Assembly (NCBI GenBank): GCA_963728765.1
Contig: CAVSKX010000001.1
Location: 558,001 to 622,000 of the forward strand
From: AC-32 sp963728765
GTDB lineage: Bacteria > Actinomycetota > Thermoleophilia > Gaiellales > Gaiellaceae
Direction: 5' to 3'
DNA length: 64,000 bases
The notes beneath the pieces were generated by a model, which made no database searches, was not told where the DNA came from, and saw only the letters and a program-made list of their open reading frames with translations. Made by a program: the position numbers and the translations under genes. This document shows, piece after piece, positions 33,244-40,765 of this stretch. How positions within the stretch are numbered: position 1 is the first letter of the stretch; every line of letters starts with the position of its first letter.

Positions 33244-34063
33244 GGTCGGCTCCCGCGGGTCGCGCTTGGCGCTGACGCAGGCGGAGCTGGCGGCGGCGTG
33301 GCTGCGCCAGGCAAGCGTCGAGATCGCGCTGGTTCCGATCACGACGGCGGGCGACCGCGACCGGTCGAAGCCGTTCGGGGAGATCGGCTCGCGCGGCGTT
33401 TTCGTGAAGGAGATCGAGGAGGCCCTGCTCGGCGGGAAGATCGACGTTGCGGTGCACTCGGCGAAGGACATGACCTCCTCGGACACGGAGGGGCTGGTGG
33501 TGGGCGCTTACCTGGAACGGGAGGACCCGCGCGACGCGCTCTGCGGGGCGGACGAGCTGCGGCCGGGGATGCGCGTGGGCACGGCCTCGGTGCGCCGCAA
33601 GGCGCAGCTGCTCGCGCTGGAGCCGTCGCTGTCGATCGAGCCGCTGCGCGGCAACATCGACACGCGCCTGCGGAAGCGTGGCGAGCGCGGGCTGGACGCG
33701 GTGGTGCTCGCGGCGTGCGGGCTCGATCGACTTGGGTTGGGAGACGAGATCGGCCGGCGGTTCGCGCCGGAGGAGGTGCTGCCGGAGGCCGGCCAGGGGG
33801 CGCTCGCCCTGCAGGTGCGGGGCGGCGAGGAGGAGCTCGTCAAGGCGGCGGACGACGGGGAGACGCGACGCCGGGTGGAGGCGGAGCGAGCGGTCGTGTT
33901 CGCGATCGGCGGCGGGTGCCTGGCGCCGGTGGCTGCGCATCACGACGGCGAGCGGTTGACCGCGCTGGTGGCCGACGAGAACGGCGCGTGGGTGGAGCGC
34001 CGGCAGGGTTCGGATCCGGGCGCTCTCGCGGCAGAGCTCGCCGGCGTTGTGTCGCAGAAGTGA
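33233..34063 (+). CDS. hemC: Porphobilinogen deaminase (hydroxymethylbilane synthase)
   Basis: 276 residues from ATG 33233, which lies inside the end of the ccmD-like gene. It joins four porphobilinogens to hydroxymethylbilane. Motifs: RVGSRGSRLALTQAE, FVKEIEEALL, DVAVHSAKDM, VGTASVRRKAQL, RGNIDTRLRK, PEAGQGALALQ and the dipyrromethane cofactor Cys in GGGCLAPV. The C-terminal domain is slightly short. It precedes hemD, and both lie next to cytochrome c maturation genes, which use the haem product. Confidence 0.95.
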   Translation: MLLRVGSRGSRLALTQAELAAAWLRQASVEIALVPITTAGDRDRSKPFGEIGSRGVFVKEIEEALLGGKIDVAVHSAKDMTSSDTEGLVVGAYLEREDPRDALCGADELRPGMRVGTASVRRKAQLLALEPSLSIEPLRGNIDTRLRKRGERGLDAVVLAACGLDRLGLGDEIGRRFAPEEVLPEAGQGALALQVRGGEEELVKAADDGETRRRVEAERAVVFAIGGGCLAPVAAHHDGERLTALVADENGAWVERRQGSDPGALAAELAGVVSQK

Positions 34064-34144
34064 CACCCTCGGCACAACTGCGTCACAGACACGTGCGCTT
34101 TCCGCGGCTACCGTGATTTCTCCCCGGGTGGGAGGGGGTTAGGG

Positions 34145-34810
34145 ATGGGTCCCGCCTCGAAGCGGCTGCGCGTGATCGTCACCCGGGCGGCCGAGCAGAT
34201 CGAGCCGCTCGCCGGGCGGATCGAGGAGCTCGGGCACGAGGTCGTTCGGTGCCCGCTGATCGAGCTCGAGCCCACTGGACCTGACGTGGTCGACCTCGAC
34301 GGCTACGACTGGGCAATCGTCACCAGTGCGCACGGAGCGCGGGAGCTTGCGCGACGCGGGCGCGGACGATGGCCGCGCGTGGCCGCGATCGGGCCCGGGA
34401 CGGCGGCAGCGCTACGGAAAAGCGCAATCGAGCCCGCGCTCGTCCCGCGGGCCTCGACCCAGGAGGGGCTGCTCGCCGTGCTGCCGCGCCCGGCCGGTCG
34501 TGTCCTCTTCGCCGGCGCCGAGCGGGCGCGCCGGCTGCTCGTGGAGGAGCTCGACGCCGACTTCCTGCCGCTGTACCGCACACGCGAGCTCCGGCCGCAG
34601 CCGCCGCCCGACGGCGATCTCGTCGTCCTCGCGTCGTCCTCCGCGGCGAGCGCGTTCGCGGCGCTCGGGGTGGAGGCGCCCGCGGTGACGATCGGCCCCG
34701 AGACCACGCGTACGGCACAAGGCGCCGGGCTTGCCGTCGTGGCCGAGGCCGACCCGCACGATCTCGACGGTCTGGTCGCGGCCGTCGCGCGGGCCGCTGC
34801 CAGATCGTAG
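34145..34810 (+). CDS. hemD: Uroporphyrinogen-III synthase
   Basis: 221 residues. Two-domain HemD fold with weak but typical signatures: VIVTRAAEQIEPLAGRIEELG at the N-terminus, DWAIVTSAHGARELA, VAAIGPGTAAALR, and VVLASSSAASAFAAL, ending in VTIGPETTRTAQGAGL. It closes the tetrapyrrole ring with inversion of ring D. A strong Shine-Dalgarno sequence (GGGAGGGGG) precedes ATG 34145, unlike most genes here. The 81-base gap after hemC contains inverted GTGTC/GACAC elements of unknown meaning. Confidence 0.9.
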   Translation: MGPASKRLRVIVTRAAEQIEPLAGRIEELGHEVVRCPLIELEPTGPDVVDLDGYDWAIVTSAHGARELARRGRGRWPRVAAIGPGTAAALRKSAIEPALVPRASTQEGLLAVLPRPAGRVLFAGAERARRLLVEELDADFLPLYRTRELRPQPPPDGDLVVLASSSAASAFAALGVEAPAVTIGPETTRTAQGAGLAVVAEADPHDLDGLVAAVARAAARS

Positions 34811-34820
34811 GCTCCCCGCC

Positions 34821-35627
34821 GTGGTCATCACATTCCTCTCCGACTTCGGCCTGCAGGACGACTTCGTCGGCACGTGTCACGGCGTGATGAAGCGGATCGC
34901 TCCCGAGGCGGAGATCATCGACATCACGCACGGCGTGCCGCCGCAGCAGGTCCTTCAGGGCGCGTTGATCCTCAGGAACACGCTTCCGTACATGCCCGAG
35001 GGCGTGCACCTCGCCGTCGTCGATCCGGGCGTCGGCGGTCACCGCCGCGCGTTGGCTGTCCGCAGCGGCGACGGCCGCATCCTCGTCGGGCCGGACAACG
35101 GCCTGCTCCTGCCCTCGGCCGACGGGCTCGGCGGCGTCTCCGAGGCGCACGAGCTCGCGAATCCGGCCTACGCACTCGACAGCGTCTCACGCACGTTCCA
35201 CGGCCGCGACCTCTTCGCCCCGGCGGCTGCGCATCTGTCGCTCGGGGTCGAGCTCGCCGAGCTCGGGCCGCCGATCGACCCGCAGGCGCTGGTACGGCTC
35301 GACGTCCCGGAGCCCGAAGTCGGCCAGAACCGGATCCGGGCGACCGTCCTCTACGTCGACCACTTCGGGAACATCCAGCTCAACCTGAAGCGGCGCCACC
35401 TCGAAGATGCGGGCGTGCTGCCCGGCGTGAGCGTCGAGCTGGAGCTCTCGCTGGAGCGGTACTTCGCGACCGCGGCCCGGACGTTCGCCGACGCGCGAGC
35501 CGGCGACATCATCCTCTACGAGGATTCGTACGGGAACGTCGCGATTGCGATCAGCGGCGGCAGCGCTGCCCGGCTCTTCGGTGCGGGCGCCGCAGACGAC
35601 GTGCGGATCCACCTCCGCACCCCGTGA
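34821..35627 (+). CDS. SAM hydroxide adenosyltransferase (DUF62)
   Basis: 268 residues from GTG 34821. Family features: ITFLSDFGLQDDFVG at the N-terminus, ITHGVPPQQVLQGALIL, AVVDPGVGG, GPDNGLLLP, and the C-terminal NIQLNL and SYGNVAIAI strands. The enzyme family hydrolyses S-adenosylmethionine to adenosine and methionine and is related to fluorinase and chlorinase. It is coupled by GTGA overlap to a SAM-dependent methyltransferase gene. Confidence 0.9.
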   Translation: MVITFLSDFGLQDDFVGTCHGVMKRIAPEAEIIDITHGVPPQQVLQGALILRNTLPYMPEGVHLAVVDPGVGGHRRALAVRSGDGRILVGPDNGLLLPSADGLGGVSEAHELANPAYALDSVSRTFHGRDLFAPAAAHLSLGVELAELGPPIDPQALVRLDVPEPEVGQNRIRATVLYVDHFGNIQLNLKRRHLEDAGVLPGVSVELELSLERYFATAARTFADARAGDIILYEDSYGNVAIAISGGSAARLFGAGAADDVRIHLRTP

Positions 35628-36265
35628 GCCTCGCGGATCTCGAGCGACGGCTAGGTCGGCGCTTCGCGCGGGTCGCGACGAACGTCGCTGTCGCTCGGCC
35701 GCGCCTCTGGGGCGTCTTCCGCGGGCCGATGCGCCGGCAGTTCGACCGCCTTGCGCCGCAGTGGCAGGCGATGCGGCGGCCGGGCGCGTTCGCCGCACTC
35801 GAGGTGGCGCTGTCGGCGCTCGAGGAACCCCCGGACCGGGTGCTCGACCTCGGCACGGGCACCGGCTCCGCCGCGTTCATCGTCGCCAGCCGTTTCCCGG
35901 AGGCCGAGGTCGTGGGCGTCGACATCGCCGAGGGAATGCTGGACGAAGCGCGGTCCAACACGTCGCCCGAGCTGGCGGAGCGGGTGCGCTTCGAGACCGC
36001 CGACGGCTCGGAGCTGCCATTTGCGGACGGCTCGTTCGGCCTCGCCGTCCTCGCGAACACGATCCCGTTCTTCGACGAGCTCGACCGGGTGGTCGCGCCG
36101 GGCGGATGCGTCGTCTTCTCGTTCTCCGCCGGCCCGGAGACGCCGATCTGGGTGCCGCCCGAGCGCCTACGCCGTGAGCTCGCTGCCCGCGGATTCTCGG
36201 AGTTTGCGGACTTCGCCGCGGCCGGGGGGACGGCGCTGCTTGCCCGGAAGGACGCCGCGGACTAG
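35624..36265 (+). CDS. SAM-dependent methyltransferase (class I)
   Basis: 213 residues from GTG 35624. Motif I VLDLGTGTGSAAF, acidic loop VVGVDIAEGMLDEAR, then ETADGSELPFADGSFGLAVL (motif II/post) and a C-terminal RELAARGF strand. It resembles UbiE-like small-molecule methyltransferases; the substrate is unknown. It is cotranscribed with a SAM-hydrolysing enzyme, an odd pairing of two SAM users. A clear intrinsic terminator follows. Confidence 0.83.
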   Translation: MSLADLERRLGRRFARVATNVAVARPRLWGVFRGPMRRQFDRLAPQWQAMRRPGAFAALEVALSALEEPPDRVLDLGTGTGSAAFIVASRFPEAEVVGVDIAEGMLDEARSNTSPELAERVRFETADGSELPFADGSFGLAVLANTIPFFDELDRVVAPGGCVVFSFSAGPETPIWVPPERLRRELAARGFSEFADFAAAGGTALLARKDAAD

Positions 36266-36280
36266 GCTGGCTGTTACCGA

Positions 36281-36323
36281 GGACGTTCGCGGCGCGGTAG
36301 CACCGGCCCGGACGTCCTTTTTT
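36281..36323 (+). terminator. Intrinsic terminator after the hemD-methyltransferase operon
   Basis: GGACGT (36281-36286) pairs with ACGTCC (36312-36317), enclosing a second stem GGC-CGGT/ACCG-GCC, and is followed by six T (36318-36323). It is the only hairpin with a good T-run that I found in the window. Confidence 0.8.
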
Positions 36324-36338
36324 CGGCGCCGCCACGGC

Positions 36339-36344
36339 TACACT
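36339..36344 (+). promoter_or_regulatory. -10 box for tRNA-Phe
   Basis: TACACT in GGCTACACTTG, 10 bases before the mature 5' end of tRNA-Phe, the same spacing and context as at tRNA-Ile. Confidence 0.5.
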
Positions 36345-36354
36345 TGTCGTCCGC

Positions 36355-36427
36355 GGCGAGGTAGCTCAGTTGGTAGAGCACACGGCTGAAAACCGTGGTG
36401 TCGCCGGTTCGATTCCGGCCCTCGCCA
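36355..36427 (+). tRNA. tRNA-Phe (GAA anticodon)
   Basis: Cloverleaf with acceptor GGCGAGG/CCTCGCC, D-arm GCTC/GAGC, anticodon stem CACGG/CCGTG with loop CTGAAAA (anticodon GAA), and T-arm GCCGG-TTCGATT-CCGGC. Discriminator A at 36427; CCA is not encoded. Confidence 0.97.
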
Positions 36428-36448
36428 CTTCTCGGCGCGAGTGTTCCG

Positions 36449-36838
36449 TCAGGGCGCGCGCACGGTCGCCAGGCGGTCGAGCAGAACCTCGACCAGCTCG
36501 CTCTTGAGCAGCACCTCGTCCGCACCTGCCTCGCGAACGGCGCTGTGGAGCTCGGGGGCCGAGTCCCCGGTGAGCGCGATCAGGCAGAGGCTCGGATGAT
36601 CTCGGCGCAGCCGGGCCGCCGCCGTGACGCCGTCGAGCAGCGGCATGTGCAGGTCGAGGACGACGGCATCGGGGTCGAGGTGCTCCGCGAGCTCGATCGC
36701 CGCGAGCCCGTCCCCCGCGACCGCTGCCACGGAGAGCTCGGGCTGGCCGTCGATCAGCTGCTCGAGTGACCGCAAGAAAGCAGGATCGTCGTCGGCGATG
36801 AGGACGCGGATCGGGGAATCCTCGGGCGGCGAGGGCAT
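36449..36838 (-). CDS. Stand-alone receiver (CheY-like) response regulator
   Basis: 129 residues, a receiver domain with no output domain. Acidic residues in VLIADDDPAF, phospho-acceptor Asp in AVVLDLHMPLLDG, Thr in LIALTGDSAP and Lys in VLLKSEL. No kinase is adjacent. A TAGCGT box lies 9 bases upstream of the ATG on the minus strand, overlapping the divergent promoter for the arginase-family gene. Confidence 0.88.
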   Translation of the reverse strand: MPSPPEDSPIRVLIADDDPAFLRSLEQLIDGQPELSVAAVAGDGLAAIELAEHLDPDAVVLDLHMPLLDGVTAAARLRRDHPSLCLIALTGDSAPELHSAVREAGADEVLLKSELVEVLLDRLATVRAP

Positions 36839-36847
36839 GAGAGGGCA

Positions 36848-36857
36848 ACGCTAGCCT
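36848..36857. promoter_or_regulatory. Overlapping divergent -10 elements
   Basis: Minus strand TAGCGT (36848-36853), 9 bases before ATG 36838. Plus strand TAGCCT (36852-36857), 7 bases before TTG 36865. The boxes share two bases and the starts are 26 bases apart. Confidence 0.45.
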
Positions 36858-36864
36858 TGCCGCG

Positions 36865-37776
36865 TTGAATACTCAACAAACGTCGCTACCGGTGGCGGTC
36901 ATCGGCGCCGGGCTCGACCTCGGGGCGGGGCGCCGGGGCGTAGACATGGGGCCTTCGGCGATCCGCTACGCGGGTCTCGACGACCGCATCACCGAGCTCG
37001 GCCGTCGCTGCGAGGACCTCGGGGACGTGGTGACTGCGGTTGCGGAGGCGACCTCGGTCGTCGACGAGCGGGTCCGCTACCTGCCGCAGATCAAGGCGAC
37101 CTGCGAGCGGATCGCCGAGCTCGTCGCCGGCGCCGTGGGCGACGGCCACTTCCCGCTCGTGCTTGGCGGAGACCACTCGGTTGCGCTCGGCACGCTCGGC
37201 GGGCTTGCGCGAGCCTCGGGGCCTGGTGGTGTGCTCTGGCTCGACGCTCACGGCGATCTCAACCGCCCGGAGACATCTCCCAGCGGGAACGTCCATGGGA
37301 TGCCGCTTGCGGCTGCACTCGGCCTGGCCGGGCCGGAGTTCGAGAGCGATGCCTACCCGCTTCCGGCCATTTCTTCTCAGCGTCTCGCGCTGGTCGGGGT
37401 GCGGTCGCTCGATGCGGGCGAGCGCGAGCTGCTGGGCGAGCTGGACGCCCGCGTCTTCACCATCAGCGATGTCGATCGGCTGGGCATGGAGGCGGTTATG
37501 CGCGAGGCGCTGGAGCACGCGGCCGGGGACGGGTTCGTGCACCTCAGCCTCGACATGGACGTGCTCGATCCCGACGTCGCGCCTGGCGTCGGCACGCCGG
37601 TGCGCGGCGGCCTGTCGTACCGGGAGGCGCACCTCGCGATGGAGCTGGCTGCAGAGGCGGGGACCGTCGGCTCGCTCGAGGTCGTCGAGGTGAACCCGAT
37701 TCTCGACCGCGAGAACGAGACCGCGCAACTCGCGGTCGAGCTCGTCGCGAGTGCCCTCGGCGCCCGCATTCTGTGA
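36865..37776 (+). CDS. rocF: Arginase/agmatinase-family ureohydrolase
   Basis: 303 residues from TTG 36865. Arginase fold with manganese motifs GGDHSVALG, DAHGDLNRPETSPSGNVHGMPLA and DMDVLDPDVAPGVGTPVRGGLSYRE, all acidic and His ligands present. Length and GNVHGMP favour arginase (arginine to ornithine and urea) over agmatinase. A GTG in PVAVIG at about 36892 is an alternative start. A long inverted repeat follows the stop codon. Confidence 0.88.
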   Translation: MNTQQTSLPVAVIGAGLDLGAGRRGVDMGPSAIRYAGLDDRITELGRRCEDLGDVVTAVAEATSVVDERVRYLPQIKATCERIAELVAGAVGDGHFPLVLGGDHSVALGTLGGLARASGPGGVLWLDAHGDLNRPETSPSGNVHGMPLAAALGLAGPEFESDAYPLPAISSQRLALVGVRSLDAGERELLGELDARVFTISDVDRLGMEAVMREALEHAAGDGFVHLSLDMDVLDPDVAPGVGTPVRGGLSYREAHLAMELAAEAGTVGSLEVVEVNPILDRENETAQLAVELVASALGARIL

Positions 37777-37858
37777 CACGCGCGTGAACTTGCCCCCGGG
37801 GGTCCCCCTCGGTGTTCCCCCTGGAAGTCAGCGTAACGCCGGCGGATTCACGTGTGTG
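37777..37858. repeat. 12-bp inverted repeat between convergent genes
   Basis: CACGCGCGTGAA (37777-37788) pairs with TTCACGTGTGTG (37847-37858) over 12 positions with two wobbles. The left arm starts on the base after the arginase stop; the right arm covers the last codons and stop of the convergent hydrolase. The loop holds the palindrome CCCCCGGGGG. No T-run is present, so a bidirectional terminator is only a guess. Confidence 0.55.
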
Positions 37859-38648
37859 AAACGTCTCTGTGACGAATGAGGAAGTTCTCGACGGCGTCCG
37901 CGGTCTGCTCGTAGGCGTCCCAGTAGACGATGTGGCCGCCCGGCACCGCGACGACCTCGAGCCCGTCGTCGAGTGCGCGCTCGTACTCCTCCAGCTGCTC
38001 CTCGCGCACGAGGCCGAACTGCGACGCGTGGACGAGGAGCGCCGGGATCCCGGCCAGCACCGTCGGCGGCGGTGGCTCGCGGCAGAGCTCGCTGTAGACC
38101 GTCGCCACGGCCGCGCGGCTGCACTGCCAGCGCAGCCGGCCGTCTGGGGACGGCGCGAGATGTTCGTTCGCCTCTTCCTCGAGGAACTCGCGCGGTGTGA
38201 AACTGCCACTGGTCAGCCGGGCCTCGATCGCCTCGTCCACCGACGCGAAGGCGTGATCCTGCGCGGCTTCCTGCGCAAAGTCGTACCCGACATGCGGGAG
38301 GATCTGAATCGCGGGGTCGAGCAGAACCGCGCAGCGGATCCATCCCGGCTTCAGCGCGGCGAGCTCCAGGACGAGGCGCCCGCCGAAGCTGTGGCCGACC
38401 CACGCAGGAGCGTCCACGCCCAGCTCCTCGAGCGTCTCCTCGAGGTCGCGCACGCATGTCGCGATGTCCCAGGGCGGGTCGTGCTCGGAGAGGCCGTGGC
38501 CACGCAGGTCGGGCGCGAGCACGTGGAAGCTCGCCGCGAGCCGTTCCTCCGCCAGCTTGCGGAAGCGCCGGCCGTGTGCAGAGACGCCGTGGACGCACAC
38601 GACGGGAGGCGCCCCCGCGTCTCCCCACTCGTGCACGTGCAGGCGCAT
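37848..38648 (-). CDS. Alpha/beta-hydrolase
   Basis: 266 residues from ATG 38648. Oxyanion-hole motif CVHGVSAHGRRF, nucleophile elbow GHSFGG (Ser about 97), and C-terminal His in VPGGHIVYWD; the acid is probably in the LVHASQFGLV region. It belongs to the lipase/dehalogenase-like hydrolases of unknown substrate. Divergent from a metallophosphoesterase gene, with only 20 bases between starts. Confidence 0.85.
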   Translation of the reverse strand: MRLHVHEWGDAGAPPVVCVHGVSAHGRRFRKLAEERLAASFHVLAPDLRGHGLSEHDPPWDIATCVRDLEETLEELGVDAPAWVGHSFGGRLVLELAALKPGWIRCAVLLDPAIQILPHVGYDFAQEAAQDHAFASVDEAIEARLTSGSFTPREFLEEEANEHLAPSPDGRLRWQCSRAAVATVYSELCREPPPPTVLAGIPALLVHASQFGLVREEQLEEYERALDDGLEVVAVPGGHIVYWDAYEQTADAVENFLIRHRDVSHT

Positions 38649-38656
38649 CGGCGGCA

Positions 38657-38663
38657 GACTATC
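38657..38663. promoter_or_regulatory. Shared divergent -10 element (leaderless)
   Basis: The 7-mer GACTATC serves both ways: GACTAT lies 6 bases before GTG 38669 on the plus strand, and GATAGT lies 9 bases before ATG 38648 on the minus strand. The whole gap is 20 bases. Confidence 0.45.
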
Positions 38664-38668
38664 CGGGC

Positions 38669-39337
38669 GTGCTGGGCGTCCTCTACGACATTCACGGCAA
38701 CATGCCGGCGCTCGAGCCGGTGCTCGAGGAGGCGCAGGCCGCAGGGGTCGACTGCTGGCTGCTCGGCGGCGACTACGGCACGCCCAGCCCGTGGCCGCTC
38801 GAGACGCTCGACCGGCTGCGCGCGCTCGAGAACGCGACCTGGATCCGCGGCAACGGCGAGCGCTGGCTCCGCGAGCCGCCACTCGACCGGCCCGAGGTGA
38901 TGGAGTCCTACGAGGTCTTTGCAGGCAACCTCCCTGACGACGTCGTCGACTGGCTCTATGGCCTGCCGAGTCAGGCCGAGCTCGACGGCGTGCTCTTCGT
39001 GCATGGTTCCCCGCTCTCGGACGTCGAGAGCTTCGCGCCGGAGCCGCAGGACGACGAGGAGCGGCTGCTCGCGGGAGTGCGAGACCGTCTACTCGTCTTC
39101 GGCCACAGCCACCAGCAGTTTCGCCGGGCCGGGCCCAACGGCACCGAGCTGCTGAACCCGGGGAGCGTCGGGATGCCACTCGACGGCGACACACGCGCGG
39201 CGTGGGCGACCGTGGAGGACGATTTCGACCTGCGCCGTACCGAGTACGACGTTCGCCGTGCCGCCGACGCCTACCGCGCCCTCGGGGGCCGGTTCGGCGA
39301 GTTCATGGGTCGCCGGATCGAGCGCGGCTCCGACTAG
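38669..39337 (+). CDS. Metallophosphoesterase, calcineurin-like
   Basis: 222 residues from GTG 38669. Dimetal motifs: YDIHGN near the N-terminus, GGDYGTP, RGNGE, then LFVHGSPL and VFGHSHQQF, ending with NPGSVGMPLDGD. Closest in layout to the YfcE/MJ0936 phosphodiesterase group. Physiological substrate unknown. The N-terminus is very short before the first catalytic Asp, which fits a leaderless start at this GTG. Confidence 0.88.
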   Translation: MLGVLYDIHGNMPALEPVLEEAQAAGVDCWLLGGDYGTPSPWPLETLDRLRALENATWIRGNGERWLREPPLDRPEVMESYEVFAGNLPDDVVDWLYGLPSQAELDGVLFVHGSPLSDVESFAPEPQDDEERLLAGVRDRLLVFGHSHQQFRRAGPNGTELLNPGSVGMPLDGDTRAAWATVEDDFDLRRTEYDVRRAADAYRALGGRFGEFMGRRIERGSD

Positions 39338-39349
39338 CCGCGAGCCCCT

Positions 39350-39790
39350 TTAGGCCAGCGACGCATCCATCGTGATCTCGACCCCGCCGAGGGCGTTCGA
39401 GACCGGGCAGCCTTCCTTGGCCGTCTGCGCCGCCCGCTGGAAACCGGCCTCGTCGATCCCGTCGACCTCGCCGCGCACCGTCAGGTGCATCGCAATGATC
39501 CGGAAGCCGGCGTCGGTCTGGTCGAGGGTGCAGACGGCGTCGGTCTCGAGGCGCGTCGGAGCGTGGCCGTCCTGTGCGAGCCCGTTTGCGAGGGCCATCG
39601 AGACGCAGGTGGCATGCGCCGCCGCAATCAGCTCCTCCGGGCTTGTCTTGCCGCCCGCCTCGGGCTCGAAGCGGGAGGCGAAGGTCACCGGCTGGCCCGT
39701 CACCGCCCCGCTGCTCCTCAGATCGAACTGTCCGGACCCGTTGCGCAGGTCGCCTTCCCAGGTCGCGTGCGCTCGTCGCTCGATCGCCAT
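39350..39790 (-). CDS. OsmC-family peroxiredoxin-like protein
   Basis: 146 residues from ATG 39790. OsmC fold with the two redox cysteines: Cys in AHATCVSMALAN (about 63) and Cys in AKEGCPVSNAL (about 127). These reduce organic hydroperoxides. The start is set by a clear GGAGG Shine-Dalgarno sequence upstream; an in-frame start 15 bases earlier lacks one. Convergent with the phosphoesterase gene. Confidence 0.9.
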   Translation of the reverse strand: MAIERRAHATWEGDLRNGSGQFDLRSSGAVTGQPVTFASRFEPEAGGKTSPEELIAAAHATCVSMALANGLAQDGHAPTRLETDAVCTLDQTDAGFRIIAMHLTVRGEVDGIDEAGFQRAAQTAKEGCPVSNALGGVEITMDASLA

Positions 39791-39836
39791 CTGGCTCCTC
39801 CCCATCGTTGGTGGCCGGAGGCTAGCGGGAGGCGGC

Positions 39837-40739
39837 TCAGTGGTGATGGCACCAGCGGCCGCCTGCGGCTAGGCGGTCGAGCATGCGGTTCTGCTGGGCC
39901 TCGTAAGGGGCGTCGGGCGAGCCGCGGTAGTTGTGTAGCCCGCTGACGGTCGACTGGACGTCCGGCGTCACGCCCGGGCCGATCAGCGTCACGCGGTAGC
40001 GCGAGCCGTTGCCCGGCGGCCGCCCGTTGTGCCGGTAGAAGCCGGCACAGAAGACGCCGTTCGGACGGTGCGGCAGGAAGCCGTTCTCGCGTCGCCAGCC
40101 CTTTCCGTAGCGAGAGCCGAACGTGTCCAGGTAGAGGAGCCGCCCGTAGCGGTCGGTCGGCGCCCCTCGGGAGGTGCTGGCGAACCCGAAGACCGGACGG
40201 CCGAGGTAGGTCGCGCGGCCGAACACCTCGTGAAAACGGCCCCCGTAGATCCAGTCCGCGAACAGCTCGACCCGGGCCACCGGCGTACTCCAGTGCGAGA
40301 CGCGGATGGAGTACATGTGCTGCCGCACGGTCCACGGCGGCACCCCGAAGTTCGGCTGGTCGACCATCCACTCCTGGACGGCCCAGTAGGAGCCGTTCGG
40401 CGCCCGGCAGGCCGCGACGAGAAACGGGAGGCGCGGGCCGTCGTAGGGGCCGCACGCGTTCCCGAACCGCTTCCACAGCCCTCGACCGCCGCTGTAGTCG
40501 ATGCGGAACCGCACCTGGCGCGCGGAGCGGCCGGGGTGGCGCGCGTTGACCGCGCCGCCTACGAGCACGTGCCGCCGCCCACCCACCTTTGCGTAGTAGA
40601 CCATCGCGCGGCGCCCGTCGACCTTCAGGGTCACCGGCGCTCGCCCGTGCACGAGGTCCACGAACTGACTCGCGGAGGCTGCGGGCGGCAGTGCGACGGC
40701 GAGCGCCGTCAGGGCGATGCTGGCGGCTCTGAGCGACAC
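39837..40739 (-). CDS. Secreted protein of unknown function
   Basis: 300 residues from GTG 40739. Signal peptide about 1-24 (ALAVALPPAASAS). The mature protein is rich in Tyr, Trp and Arg, has a few Cys (CGPYDGP, AACRAPNGSYWAVQEW, GVFCAGFYRH), and reads as an all-beta extracellular domain. Segments such as RNRMLDRLAAGGRWCHHH at the end have no family that I recognise. A CATAGT box 11 bases upstream is a possible -10. No enzymatic motif is evident. Confidence 0.75.
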   Translation of the reverse strand: MSLRAASIALTALAVALPPAASASQFVDLVHGRAPVTLKVDGRRAMVYYAKVGGRRHVLVGGAVNARHPGRSARQVRFRIDYSGGRGLWKRFGNACGPYDGPRLPFLVAACRAPNGSYWAVQEWMVDQPNFGVPPWTVRQHMYSIRVSHWSTPVARVELFADWIYGGRFHEVFGRATYLGRPVFGFASTSRGAPTDRYGRLLYLDTFGSRYGKGWRRENGFLPHRPNGVFCAGFYRHNGRPPGNGSRYRVTLIGPGVTPDVQSTVSGLHNYRGSPDAPYEAQQNRMLDRLAAGGRWCHHH

Positions 40740-40765
40740 GACGCGGGGCCACTATGTAGCACAGC

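Noticed and set aside
34064..34144. Possible riboswitch or haem-responsive leader before hemD
   Set aside because: The 81-base gap has small inverted GTGTC/GACAC elements and a strong SD, but no recognisable riboswitch core or terminator.
36281..36323. Possible ninth copy of the twin-hairpin repeat
   Set aside because: It shares GGACGT/ACGTCC with copy 3, but lacks hairpin A, the 12-bp/3-base-loop form and GTCTGA, and it ends in six T; an intrinsic terminator explains it better.
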